Shown piece after piece: positions 1 through 9,497 of a stretch of DNA of 64,000 bases. The translations under genes were made by a program, and so were the position numbers. The notes beneath the pieces are model-generated. The model did no database searches. It saw only the letters and a program-made list of their open reading frames with translations, and had not been told where the DNA came from. How positions within the stretch are numbered: position 1 is the first letter of the stretch; every line of letters begins with the position of its first letter. This DNA is from Cylindrotheca closterium (Eukaryota; Bacillariophyta; Bacillariophyceae; Bacillariales; Bacillariaceae), in the NCBI GenBank assembly GCA_933822405.4, contig CAKOGP040001759.1, positions 108,449-172,448 on the forward strand. The letters are read 5' to 3'.

Positions 1-1
1 A

Positions 2-385
2 AGGAGACGGATACAAGAATTGGAGCGTCGACTGGGAGCAGCAACTGATCGCAATGATGTGTACTTGAAGGATCTGAAGAATTTGCGGGAGAAAGTGCAG
101 CAATTGGAGACCACCAATCGTCGATTAGAGCAACAAGACAGCATTGCAGATTCATTGGAGCTGAAACTGGAAGAAGCCGTGTCTAGGAACAAGAAATTGG
201 CAGAAGATTTGACCAAAGCAAACGAGAAGGTTGACCGCCTGGAGTACGAAAACCATCATCTACGGAACGAACAGGCAGCGATGCAAGAAGAGTTGAAGAA
301 AGTGAGAGCCAGTAGTCAAGCTACCGGTAGGGGAACCGGCTCAGCACACGCCAGAAGCAAGATGAAGCAAGAACCGACAAATTGA
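2..385 (+). CDS. C-terminal end of a coiled-coil protein (5' cut by window edge)
   Basis: The frame is open to the left edge and ends at a TGA at 383-385, so only the last 128 codons are present and no start is visible. The residues are almost all helical and charged with heptad-like Leu spacing, typical of a long coiled coil; the last 25 residues become Gly/Ser/Lys-rich. The segment loosely resembles the coiled-coil half of the ankyrin protein at 55027-56649 (both have a lysine/arginine-V-R-A-S stretch at the coil end), but no family can be assigned. Function unknown. It reads in the same direction as the RRM-CCCH family that follows. Confidence 0.6.
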   Translation, partial: RRRIQELERRLGAATDRNDVYLKDLKNLREKVQQLETTNRRLEQQDSIADSLELKLEEAVSRNKKLAEDLTKANEKVDRLEYENHHLRNEQAAMQEELKKVRASSQATGRGTGSAHARSKMKQEPTN

Positions 386-837
386 TAGATTGACGGATTC
401 ATTCATTCATTGGATTGAAAAGGTGACCAAGCACATACTTTATTCATACGATAATCCTATCACCCAAAATTTAAAAAGTAGACTCAACAAAGACCAACGA
501 AGTCAATCGGGGGGTGCTGGAACAAGTGTCTGCATCCTTTTCATTTTGCATACCACTTTGAATACTTCACCTCATATTGTGAATTCCTCCGTCTGCAAGT
601 CATCGGTTCATAAGGAGTTTCATATTCCCCGTCTGCAAGTCATCGGTTCTCAGATTCAAATTTTTTGGTGGTTATTATTTGGCAGATATATTTGCGATCA
701 TTCATATTGTATTCTACTGGTAAATATAATACGAATGCCCGGTTATTTCGTAATACCTACAGTATAGTGTTATAACAATATAATATAAGAAAGCAGCATA
801 CGGTGAGGTATACATTCATACCAAACATTCCAAGAAG
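386..837. other. intergenic, with a 21-bp direct repeat
   Basis: No supported gene. A 21-bp sequence starting CCGTCTGCAAG occurs twice, at 589-609 and 629-649. The rest is AT-rich and presumably holds the 3' UTR of the upstream gene and the promoter of the gene at 838. Confidence 0.6.
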
Positions 838-2547
838 ATGGAGCCGGAAAATAGAGCGTTATCGTCGCCAAGACGCGGTCTACATGAAGCAAAGTTAACA
901 ATGCCGGGACTGAAGTCTCCGATCAACGATGTCCACCGACGATTTCAACCAAAGAGAACTCGCAGCATGGAAACGCAAAGCACAGAACTATCTCCTGCAT
1001 CCCCTTGTGCAGCAAGATCTATCGCGAAGCAGATTTCATTGGGTCTTAACGATGACGAACAACGAGAAACGAGCTCGTCTCAAGAAGCTCTCCCACTCAT
1101 ATCTCTTCAAGGGAAACGTCAGCATCATCATGTAACCGGAGATTTTGAAAGTACAGCACGGAAGAAGACAAAAGCCGACATGGATTCATCAAACGCCGTT
1201 GCGTTATCCAACCTACCACTCGACACTGATAGCCAAGAAATCTCCGGATTTGTGACAAGAACACTTGAAAAAATGCACAAAGAGAAAGTGTCAATTTTGA
1301 AATGTTTAATCCGCCGTAGGTGCAACAAAAAGGGTGACACGCTCCAAGCGTTTGTCCAATTCGCTACCGAACAACAATTAGATCTTGCCCTGAGTCTCAA
1401 CGGCATAGAATATTCCCGTCGACCAATCTACGCACATATCCCCAATTCCAAAGCCGCCGCGTCGATTTTCAAGACGAAGCAGGTACTCTGTGTGGGCTTT
1501 CTTTGTGGAACCTGCACGCGGACTGATTGCCTGAATGCGCACGGTGTCGAAGATTTGATGCTGTATGATGATACAGTACTCAACAAAAGTCGGACCCTTT
1601 ACATCAAAAACTTACCACCTGGATTCCCCCACGTATTCAATACGATAAAGAAGAGACTTACAGCGCACTTCCCATCTGTTTTCTTCACCGCGTTCCAGCA
1701 TCGCAAAAATCATGGAGATGCCATGGTTGAGGTTGCTAATGTTCAACATGCCGTCAAGGCGCGTGAAATTTTGAATGGGATCGAAATAGCCTTCCATCGG
1801 ATAGAAGTCAAGCCGTGGAATCCAGAGTACCAAGCTTTATTTCTTTACAACAGAGTGGAGAAAAGTTCTGTTCGAGCAACAGATAGACGCCGGGCTGTAA
1901 CCACTCCGTCACCGAAGAAGGATCGGTATTCTTCCCCCAACAGCAACTTGGACATGGACTATTCTCGAGATATTCGGCGAATGCAAGATAAGATTGATGA
2001 CCTTCGGCATGAAAACGACGATCTTCGACGAGACTATGATGATCTTCGATGGAAGTACGAAGAACTTCGACAGAAGTACTATGATTCGAAATCTCCCAAC
2101 CATGACTATCGTCGTGGCGGGAGAGATAATCACTATGAGAGAGACGACAGCAGACCTACTCACAGACAATCTAAGGACAAGACCTTCGATCTACAATGGC
2201 AGCTGGATCGAATAAAATACGAGAAGGAAGTCTTAGAAAAGGAGTCAGGGATGCTGAAGCAAAGGCTTGAAAGACTGGAGCACCTCGAAGATTTACAGAA
2301 GATGGTTCCAAAAGTGGAAAACATATCTAATGATCTCCAAACTCGACTGGACCAGGCTTTGTTGCAAAATGAGGAACTGACCAGTACACTGGAAAGAACG
2401 CAGCGGCAAGTCCAGGACTTGCAATCGGAAAAGTCTTCATTCGATATGACACTATCTAATCTTCAGATGGAAAACGAATCCTTGCAAGAGGAAATGGACC
2501 AAATGAAAATGAATCATGCAATGGAACTGGGATTGGCTCAGGCATAA
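838..2547 (+). CDS. RRM-CCCH-RRM protein with C-terminal coiled coil, copy 1
   Basis: This 569-residue protein is predicted to bind RNA. A basic, disordered N-terminus precedes an RRM-like fold at about 117-205 (RNP2-like VALSNLP, RNP1-like AFVQFATEQ). A single CCCH zinc finger follows at about 217-234 with spacing C-X7-C-X4-C-X3-H, then a second RRM-like unit at about 252-330 (LYIKNLP and GDAMVEVAN). From about 385 to the end it is charged and helical, with repeated DDLRHEN-type heptads, so oligomerisation is likely. The ATG at 838 aligns with an internal ATG at 2777 of the next copy, supporting the start. It is first of three tandem same-strand paralogues. The RRM assignment rests on motif pattern; the RNA target and cellular role are unknown. 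Confidence 0.85.
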   Translation: MEPENRALSSPRRGLHEAKLTMPGLKSPINDVHRRFQPKRTRSMETQSTELSPASPCAARSIAKQISLGLNDDEQRETSSSQEALPLISLQGKRQHHHVTGDFESTARKKTKADMDSSNAVALSNLPLDTDSQEISGFVTRTLEKMHKEKVSILKCLIRRRCNKKGDTLQAFVQFATEQQLDLALSLNGIEYSRRPIYAHIPNSKAAASIFKTKQVLCVGFLCGTCTRTDCLNAHGVEDLMLYDDTVLNKSRTLYIKNLPPGFPHVFNTIKKRLTAHFPSVFFTAFQHRKNHGDAMVEVANVQHAVKAREILNGIEIAFHRIEVKPWNPEYQALFLYNRVEKSSVRATDRRRAVTTPSPKKDRYSSPNSNLDMDYSRDIRRMQDKIDDLRHENDDLRRDYDDLRWKYEELRQKYYDSKSPNHDYRRGGRDNHYERDDSRPTHRQSKDKTFDLQWQLDRIKYEKEVLEKESGMLKQRLERLEHLEDLQKMVPKVENISNDLQTRLDQALLQNEELTSTLERTQRQVQDLQSEKSSFDMTLSNLQMENESLQEEMDQMKMNHAMELGLAQA

Positions 2548-2683
2548 AAGGATAAGGTCTAGTTGCCTTGTACTTCCGGTACATAGCATGTTATTCTTTG
2601 CATCTCCACAAAATTTGTTGGAATAGTCGCCACGGAACATATAATCGCTTTCATAGTCCTGTAGACGCGATCTGTTCGACTAG

Positions 2684-4363
2684 ATGTTGATCGAAACTGG
2701 TTCGTGTGCGATGACACGCCAAAAAACGGATATGAGAAGCGCAGCGGTACCCAGTCAGATCTCAGATTCCAACAACATGGAGCTGGAGAGCAGATCTTTA
2801 TCGGCTCCAAGAGATAGTTCCAAATCTCCGAGAAGAGCTTTGGTGCAACCATCATCAGCTCACGTTGATATTGCAAAATCCAATCAAACTGAAGTTTCCT
2901 ATGATGATTATGGCCGTATTCGTCGAAGAAAGCGATCACCAGATTTGTCATATGAAAGCACTACAAGGAAGAAAACAAATATCGCCTTAGGATCCTCAAA
3001 CACTATCGTGGTATGTAACCTACCACTCGACACTGATACCCAACAAATCTCCGAATTTGTGACACGAACGCTTGAAGAATTGCATGGCCAGAAATTCTCA
3101 GTTTTGAAATGCTCAATCAAGCGTAATGAAAAGTTTGGCAGGCTCCAAGCGTTTGTCCAATTCGCTACCGAACAACAATTTGATCTTGCCCTGAGTCTCA
3201 ACGGCATAGAATATTCCCGTCGACCACTCTATGCACATGTCTTCAATTCCAAAGCCGCCGTGTCAATTTTCAAGACGAAGCAGGTACTCTGTATGGGCTT
3301 TCTTTGTGGAAGTTGCACGCGGACTGATTGCCTGAATGCGCACGGTGTCGAAGATTTGATGCTGTATGATGATACAGTACTCAACAAAAGTCGGAGCGTT
3401 TACATCAAAAACTTACCGTCTCAATTCCCCCACGTATTCAATACAATAAAGATGAGACTTACAGAGCACTTCCCATCTGTTTTCTTCACCGCATTTCATG
3501 AGCGCAAAAACCGTGGAGATGCCATGTTTGAGGTTGCTAATGTTCAACATGCTATCAAGGCGCGCGAGATATTGAATGGGATCAAAATCGGCACTAATTG
3601 GATCGAAGTCCAACCATGGGATCCAGAGTACCAAGCTTTATTCGTGAACAATTTGCACAACCGAGTGGAGAAAAATTATTTTTCTCAAACAGCAGAGAGG
3701 GTGTGGGTTCCGATTACCCCGTTAACGAAGAAGGATCGGCATCCTCCGTCCAGCAGTTTCGACACGGAGCAGTCGCATTCACGAGATATTCGACGCATGG
3801 AAGATAAGGTTGATGACCTACGGCATGAAAACTCCGATCTTCAACGAGACTACGATGATGTTCGATGGAAGTACGAAGAACTGCGACAGAAGTACTATGA
3901 TTCGAAATCTTCCAACCATGACTATCGTCGTGGCGGGAGAGATAATCACTATGAGAGAGACGACAGCAGGCCTATTCACGAACAATCTAAGGACAAGACT
4001 TTCGATCTACAATGGCAGCTGGATCGAATAAAATACGAGAAGGAAGTCTTAGAAAAGGAGTCAGGGATGCTGAAACAAAGGCTTGAAAGACTGGAGCACC
4101 TCGAAGATTTACAGAAGATGGTTCCAAAAGTGGAAAATATAGCCGGTGATCTCCAAAGTCGACTGGACCAGGCTTTGTTGAAAAATGAGGAACTGACCAG
4201 TACACTGGAAAGAACGCTGCGGCAAGTCCAGGACTTGGAATCGGAAAAGTCTTCGTTCGACATGACACTATCTAATCTACAGATGGAAAACGAATCCTTG
4301 CAAGAGGAAATGGACCAAATGAAACTGAATCATGCAATGGAACTGGGATTGGCTCAGGCATAA
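2684..4363 (+). CDS. RRM-CCCH-RRM protein with C-terminal coiled coil, copy 2
   Basis: This is the second tandem paralogue, 559 residues from the first ATG of the open frame. RRM-like units lie at about 104-190 and 237-318, with a CCCH finger (C-X7-C-X4-C-X3-H) between them at about 201-220 and a coiled coil from about 370 to the end. The ATG at 2777 (MELESRS) aligns with the start of copy 1, so the true start may be there, giving 528 residues; the longest frame is listed. Long blocks are almost identical in DNA to copy 1 (for example 3896-4363 against 2081-2547), while the N-terminal 100 residues differ clearly. That pattern suggests gene conversion or a recent unequal exchange. It ends like copy 1 in NHAMELGLAQA; a relic of the longer tail seen in copy 3 lies downstream. 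Confidence 0.85.
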   Translation: MLIETGSCAMTRQKTDMRSAAVPSQISDSNNMELESRSLSAPRDSSKSPRRALVQPSSAHVDIAKSNQTEVSYDDYGRIRRRKRSPDLSYESTTRKKTNIALGSSNTIVVCNLPLDTDTQQISEFVTRTLEELHGQKFSVLKCSIKRNEKFGRLQAFVQFATEQQFDLALSLNGIEYSRRPLYAHVFNSKAAVSIFKTKQVLCMGFLCGSCTRTDCLNAHGVEDLMLYDDTVLNKSRSVYIKNLPSQFPHVFNTIKMRLTEHFPSVFFTAFHERKNRGDAMFEVANVQHAIKAREILNGIKIGTNWIEVQPWDPEYQALFVNNLHNRVEKNYFSQTAERVWVPITPLTKKDRHPPSSSFDTEQSHSRDIRRMEDKVDDLRHENSDLQRDYDDVRWKYEELRQKYYDSKSSNHDYRRGGRDNHYERDDSRPIHEQSKDKTFDLQWQLDRIKYEKEVLEKESGMLKQRLERLEHLEDLQKMVPKVENIAGDLQSRLDQALLKNEELTSTLERTLRQVQDLESEKSSFDMTLSNLQMENESLQEEMDQMKLNHAMELGLAQA

Positions 4364-4391
4364 AATGATAAGGACTAGTTGCCTTGTAATA

Positions 4392-4530
4392 GAGCTGTGT
4401 CTTGTCATGAAAGAAGAAAGTGACGAGGGCGAAGGATGAGACGACATGTTACAAATACTTGCCCGATAGACGAAAATGAATATTATCATGCGATGCTGGA
4501 ATTGGGGTTTGCTAAGGCAAATAAAAGGAT
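4392..4530 (+). pseudogene. two relic tails of the RRM-CCCH family
   Basis: After the stop of copy 2, 4392-4438 reads as a copy of the copy-3 C-terminus (ELCLVMKEESDEGEG then TGA). About 45 bp later, 4478-4530 reads as another family tail (HAMLELGFAKA), followed by ATAAAAGGAT as after the stop of copy 1. Neither has an upstream domain. The remaining spacer to 5056 contains only a short CAACAG-type microsatellite near 5005 and presumably the promoter of copy 3. The relics look like remains of unequal crossing-over. Confidence 0.65.
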
Positions 4531-5056
4531 CGGCCAGATTGTCAAATCATATCGTTTTAGAGTGAGGAAAGATGCTTGAGCTCAACGAATTACCACGAAG
4601 CCTCTTCATTCGCATAGTGGTACAAGCCACTCTGGGTTTCAGTTGTTGGAGAATCTGCATTTAGAGACTAATATAGTTGCTTTCGGATTTTCGAATGTAC
4701 AGCTTCATCTGCAGGCAAAATCATGCAATGCAATGTGGACAATGCGCACTTTTATCACGAATTTCCCAGTTGTAACGATGCAAAGCATCATGACGATCAC
4801 CTCGGGCTTTGTACAGTATCGCAGTGTCATGGTCGAAGGCCAAACTACAAGTATCTTGCATTCCAACCAGTCGTGGCTTATGGCGCACCGTTTGAAATAG
4901 GTAGGGCATGCGCGGAAATATAAAATAATACAGCATGAAAAATGTGATGCGGTCGCGTGCGCACACTCTATAGAATTCGCAATAATGAATCACAAATTGT
5001 AGTAACAACAGCAACAACAGCAACAGCGACACTGTCAATACCTTAATTTTGAGTCT

Positions 5057-7285
5057 ATGAGACTGTCAGATATATTAGCAAAGAAAATCGTGAATGATGT
5101 GGTGGAGAACATTTCCGCTCCTTCTGATAGCAATGAATTAGAAGGTCAACCCGACGATTCTTCATCTCATTCAGCAACGGATCGTGGTGAAAAGAGAAGT
5201 GCGGATCATGCACTGCGGCTGCCAGCTCAATCAAAGAAGAGAAGGCGCTTTGAAAAAAACCGAGTTGTTGTGGTCTACAATATCAAGGCTAGTGTGAATC
5301 TGCAAACGTTTTCAGCCTTTGTAGAAAGGACTTTGGAGGAAGTGAGTGGCGAACCAGTTGAAGTTGTGAATTGCAAATGTATGCAGCTCTGCGACAGAAG
5401 ACAGACTGCCATGGTTACTTTCAAGACTTCAGAGCACGGCGATTTGGCAATCAGTCTGAACGGCGTTAAATTTATGAACCAAACTCTGTATGCGAAAGCC
5501 TTCGAACCAAAATGGAAGGAACTTGCAAAAACAAACCAACACCTTTGCACCGCCCATTTGTTCAAAGCATGTAGACACAAAACGAATTGTTGCCATGCAC
5601 ACAACCTCGGACAAATGAAGTTGTACCCGGATACGGTCCTCCATGAGAACCGCACACGCTATATCAAGCTTCGTGAAGGCCTAAACGCCACCAAAGTTGC
5701 CAAAAAAGGTCATTTTTTTCGAAACATTCGACAGATTCTAAGACAAGAGGGTCTCAACGATGTTCTCACTGCCGGCTATTATCGAGACGGCAAGTATGAT
5801 GCAATAATCGAATTTGCAAGCACCAATAGTGCGACAAAAGTAAACGAGGCATTACAATTCGCCGATGTGTACCCGTGGAAACCCGAATATCAATCCATTT
5901 TTCTCGATTACTTCGACAATGGAATTGATACCGATATCGAAGTCGAAGGGAGGGAGAAGCATTCTTCCAGTAATCTGTTACCAGTCCATGGGGACCAATC
6001 TTTGAACGATGACGCAGTTGATACCACGGTCGAAGATGTGGATCGAAATGGAAAGAGAATTCGTCATTCTGTACTGGTATATAACCTTCCGACCACAATT
6101 GAAGTTGATAAGGTTCCTGGTTTTGTGCGTTCAAAACTGCAAGAAATACATGGCAAGGAAGTCGAGATTATAGATTGGAGCATCTGGCCTAATATGGAGA
6201 ATAGCTCTCTTCCCTCTAATTCCATGGAGCTTGTGTTTCAAAATCGTGAGCACTGCAACTTGGCGATGAGCCTCAACAGGCTCAAAATTATGGGTCAAGC
6301 AATCTATGCTCGGCCAGACAAGGAATGGAAGTATAAAGAACAACTCTGCATAGACTCACAGTGCGGAGTTTGCGGTCATGGGTTTGCTTGTCATTATGCT
6401 CACAATTTCGAAGAGATGAGACTCTACCATGAAACCGCAATATGCGAGAGCCGTGCTGTTTACATCAGCGGAGTCATAAGGAAAGATTTTGACACAAGGC
6501 AAGTGTTTTTTCGGATCATGTCAGCTCTGCGCCAGCAATTCAAGGGGATTATCTACGTTACAAGATTGCACTATCGAAAGGATATGGGAGATGCCTTGGT
6601 CGAGTTTTCCAACTCCAAGGTTGCCGCCAGAGCATTGTCGGTACTGAACGGTATCGTCAAACAGCAAATGAGATGGTCTGCCTGGCCATGGCAGCCAGAA
6701 TACCAGAGTATGTTCGTCGAGTACTTCAAGAACCAAAAACAGGTTGGAACCGAAGCAGGAAAAGAGCTAGAACACCCTTCCAACGGCCCAACTGTAGACA
6801 GTGGAAACGAGGACCGAGATAACACGCAAATGGAACAAGTGCAAAAGCATGGTGACAGGACCGTCGAAGAGATCAATCAGAGCAGCGCCATACAAGCCAA
6901 AACTGAAGAAGGAGATTGTCGATCCAGCGAAATTAACCAGCCGAGCAGTTCAGGCAAAACAGTGGATGGGGGTCTTCCAGACATAAGGACTGTATCTCCG
7001 GGAGACAGTGAGCCCACCATGGCATCAACAGAGATACCAGATCATGAATTCAAAACTGGACTCGCCGAAGCCAATTCGCAGATCGAGCTCTTGGCCAGCT
7101 TGTTGGAAAGAACCAAAAACAAGCTTAGTGTTGTAGAAACAGAGAAAGATACTCTGAAAAAACAGGTATCCGATTTGCAAATGGAAAACGAATCATTGCA
7201 AGAGGAAATGGAAAAGATGAAAATGAACCATGCAATGGAGCTGGGTCTTGCCATGAGAGAAGAAAGTGACGATGGCGAAGGATGA
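5057..7285 (+). CDS. double RRM-CCCH-RRM protein, copy 3
   Basis: At 742 residues this paralogue contains the family module twice. Module one has an RRM-like unit at about 70-155, a CCCH finger at about 160-180 (C-X7-C-X5-C-X3-H) and an RRM-like unit at about 200-275. Module two has an RRM-like unit at about 335-425, a CCCH finger at about 430-450 with the same spacing, and an RRM-like unit at about 466-550. A Ser/Glu-rich linker leads to a short coiled coil from about 665 with the family tail LQMENESLQEEM and a 12-residue acidic extension ending DDGEG. The long coil of copies 1 and 2 is missing. Internal module duplication before or after the tandem duplications is inferred. Predicted RNA-binding; no specific process can be assigned. 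Confidence 0.85.
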   Translation: MRLSDILAKKIVNDVVENISAPSDSNELEGQPDDSSSHSATDRGEKRSADHALRLPAQSKKRRRFEKNRVVVVYNIKASVNLQTFSAFVERTLEEVSGEPVEVVNCKCMQLCDRRQTAMVTFKTSEHGDLAISLNGVKFMNQTLYAKAFEPKWKELAKTNQHLCTAHLFKACRHKTNCCHAHNLGQMKLYPDTVLHENRTRYIKLREGLNATKVAKKGHFFRNIRQILRQEGLNDVLTAGYYRDGKYDAIIEFASTNSATKVNEALQFADVYPWKPEYQSIFLDYFDNGIDTDIEVEGREKHSSSNLLPVHGDQSLNDDAVDTTVEDVDRNGKRIRHSVLVYNLPTTIEVDKVPGFVRSKLQEIHGKEVEIIDWSIWPNMENSSLPSNSMELVFQNREHCNLAMSLNRLKIMGQAIYARPDKEWKYKEQLCIDSQCGVCGHGFACHYAHNFEEMRLYHETAICESRAVYISGVIRKDFDTRQVFFRIMSALRQQFKGIIYVTRLHYRKDMGDALVEFSNSKVAARALSVLNGIVKQQMRWSAWPWQPEYQSMFVEYFKNQKQVGTEAGKELEHPSNGPTVDSGNEDRDNTQMEQVQKHGDRTVEEINQSSAIQAKTEEGDCRSSEINQPSSSGKTVDGGLPDIRTVSPGDSEPTMASTEIPDHEFKTGLAEANSQIELLASLLERTKNKLSVVETEKDTLKKQVSDLQMENESLQEEMEKMKMNHAMELGLAMREESDDGEG

Positions 7286-7363
7286 GGCAACCCAAGCCGT
7301 ATACAGTCGGCCCTGTACCACAATAGGGTATCATAAAAATTGTAGCATTAAAATATAGGTCCC

Positions 7364-9214
7364 TTAGCAACATACAGCATCTGTCTTCTTCACCCCTTTC
7401 TTTGACTTCTTCTTTTTGCGAAGTTTCTTTTTGAGGTCTGCAATCTTTGTTGCAGTGGACGTCTTCTGATTCTGTAACCGCTTCTCTAGGGCTTCGATCC
7501 TTTCTCTTTGCGACTTGAGATCATCGTTCATGGTGTCACGCTTTTCACAAACGGTCAGGTACTTTTTCTTGTACCGATTGGTAATCGTCTTTTGTTTGCC
7601 AAGCTTTTCATTCATCTCCTCAAGCTTTATACCTTGGCCTTGTTCGAGTTTTCTGCTATGATCTTGAAGATCTTGGACCAAACATTGAAATCTGGTAAGC
7701 CTGTATTCTAGCGTTTGCGACATCTTCACATGGGTTTCTTTCAGGTCCTGGTAATCACGCTTCATGCGTCGATCATTTGCAGCAGCGTCAGATTTGCATT
7801 CTTGGATCGACACAATAAGATCCGTATTCTTCTGCTTCAGTTTGGTATTCTCCCTCATCAGATAATCGCAATCCAATTCTTTTAATGCTAAGCATTTCTT
7901 TGCTTCATTGAGAGATTCTTTTGTTTTGGCAAGCTCTAGTTGCTCCTTTTTACTCTGTTGAAGCCCTGCATTCGCTTCCCTCTTCATTTCCGCTTCGCGT
8001 ACAACATACTCCTGCATTCGAGACTCCAGAGCTGCAACTTCTGACTGCTTACGTTGGTGTAGATTCTTATACTCGTTGAGGAAAAGCTCCACTCGTTGTG
8101 AGCTCCACGCATTTTCGTCTGGTTTGGTTCCCAATGGTGTTGGATGCTCGGCTGGCTTCTGGCTCGTGTCAATTGATCTTTTCAAGTCACTTGCTAAGCA
8201 CTTCGCCGTTGACTTTGGCTGCATTTCATGACGACAAGATTCGTCATGAGTAACGCAAGCGAGATCATCGAAACCATACTCATCATCTGATTCATCGGTA
8301 GCGAACGACTGGATGGAAATAGAATCCTGCTCTCTGGGCTGGTACCGGGGTGTAGTTGTCACAAGATTTAGGATGTCCTTCCTGACAACACCTTCCTTGC
8401 TTCGCTTGTCTTTTAGCTTTTCGGCCAATACTAAACCATTCTCGGCCTCGTTTTCTAGGCCCTCCAGTATATCCTCAATTTCTCCGTGCGAAAGAGAGTA
8501 CAAGGAATCCACGTCAGCTTCTTCCTCCCTTGGGCAGAAAATTGCTGGCTGTATTGTTGTTGCCTTCTTGACTTTGAAGCGGTATTCATTTGTTGGCTCG
8601 GCTTCTTTCCTATCGCCCAAAGATTTCTCTGGATCAGTGCCAAAACTGGCATCACTCTGGAATTTACGAATTGACTGTTTCGGTGAGGCCCGAATTGCCT
8701 CTCCATCGACGGAAGATCGTGTCGACCCGTTACTCAATTCATGTTTTGACAAATTTACTTTCTCTGCAATCTCCTCATCGCTCTGAGACGACGACGAAGC
8801 AGAATACAAAGACCCAAAAGAGTGCTGCGTGTTATGGGTCACAGGCTCAGGGTGATATTGATCAATACCGATACTGCCCATGAGGGTTGTAGCGTTATTG
8901 TCTTCATTCAAGGCAGCATGATCCTCTCCGCCAACGGATTCTGAATACAATGAGTCCATATCGAGTAGGTCGTCATATCTTCCAATCATATGGAATTTCT
9001 GTTTCAGCAACAAGGCCCTTCTCCGAATCATTTCTATGTCAGATAGTTGCGGCTGCTCTTGTTGCAGTTGCTCGTTGGACTGAATGCTGAATTGGATGGA
9101 ACCACCATGATCCTCATGATGGTCAATCTTGGATTCTTCGCCAGTGTAGCCGTATCCTACACCTGATCCGCGATGATCAGAGTGGACACATGAGTTATAA
9201 GGTAAATCATACAT
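7364..9214 (-). CDS. coiled-coil protein with polybasic tail ending in Cys-Cys
   Basis: I use the first ATG of the frame (9214), giving 616 residues. The frame is open further upstream to a stop at 9326-9328 but holds no ATG there, so a 5' exon is possible. The N-terminal 350 residues are acidic and disordered with a recurring DSLYS/GSLYS motif (three times), which could be a phosphorylation or docking motif. About 385-600 is a continuous coiled coil. The end is strongly basic (KKKLRKKKKSKKG) and the last residues are AVCC. A polybasic stretch plus C-terminal Cys-Cys is typical of lipid-anchored proteins, so membrane attachment is plausible but inferred. It is convergent with copy 3 of the RRM family, 78 bp away. 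No family recognised. Confidence 0.75.
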   Translation of the reverse strand: MYDLPYNSCVHSDHRGSGVGYGYTGEESKIDHHEDHGGSIQFSIQSNEQLQQEQPQLSDIEMIRRRALLLKQKFHMIGRYDDLLDMDSLYSESVGGEDHAALNEDNNATTLMGSIGIDQYHPEPVTHNTQHSFGSLYSASSSSQSDEEIAEKVNLSKHELSNGSTRSSVDGEAIRASPKQSIRKFQSDASFGTDPEKSLGDRKEAEPTNEYRFKVKKATTIQPAIFCPREEEADVDSLYSLSHGEIEDILEGLENEAENGLVLAEKLKDKRSKEGVVRKDILNLVTTTPRYQPREQDSISIQSFATDESDDEYGFDDLACVTHDESCRHEMQPKSTAKCLASDLKRSIDTSQKPAEHPTPLGTKPDENAWSSQRVELFLNEYKNLHQRKQSEVAALESRMQEYVVREAEMKREANAGLQQSKKEQLELAKTKESLNEAKKCLALKELDCDYLMRENTKLKQKNTDLIVSIQECKSDAAANDRRMKRDYQDLKETHVKMSQTLEYRLTRFQCLVQDLQDHSRKLEQGQGIKLEEMNEKLGKQKTITNRYKKKYLTVCEKRDTMNDDLKSQRERIEALEKRLQNQKTSTATKIADLKKKLRKKKKSKKGVKKTDAVCC

Positions 9215-9497
9215 ACTATTTGCCTTGTCCTCCTCCACCTTTCGGTGACGGTTCCTATTTGCAAATTGTGTTTTGGAAGTTGACACACATATCCAAGAAT
9301 TCCGCGAAAAGTGACGCCAATTTTGTCATGGGTTTTTGTCTTTCGACCAAATTTTTGGGCCACATACGGAGGAATAGCGAATATGGGCATTCTCAAAATA
9401 CGTGTTACAGTATTACAGTACCAGGTACTCATATGATGTCAAAGTTTGGTGGATTGTGATACAGTATGATAAAATGTAAGCTCATATCTACAATATT

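Noticed and set aside
1994..2215. Alternative-frame ORF shared by RRM copies 1 and 2 (also 3810-4031)
   Set aside because: Its conservation is explained by the near-identical DNA of the two genes; copy 3 lacks it.
9157..9432. Minus-strand frame overlapping the 5' end of the coiled-coil gene
   Set aside because: No family feature, and it lies in a different frame across a likely promoter or leader.
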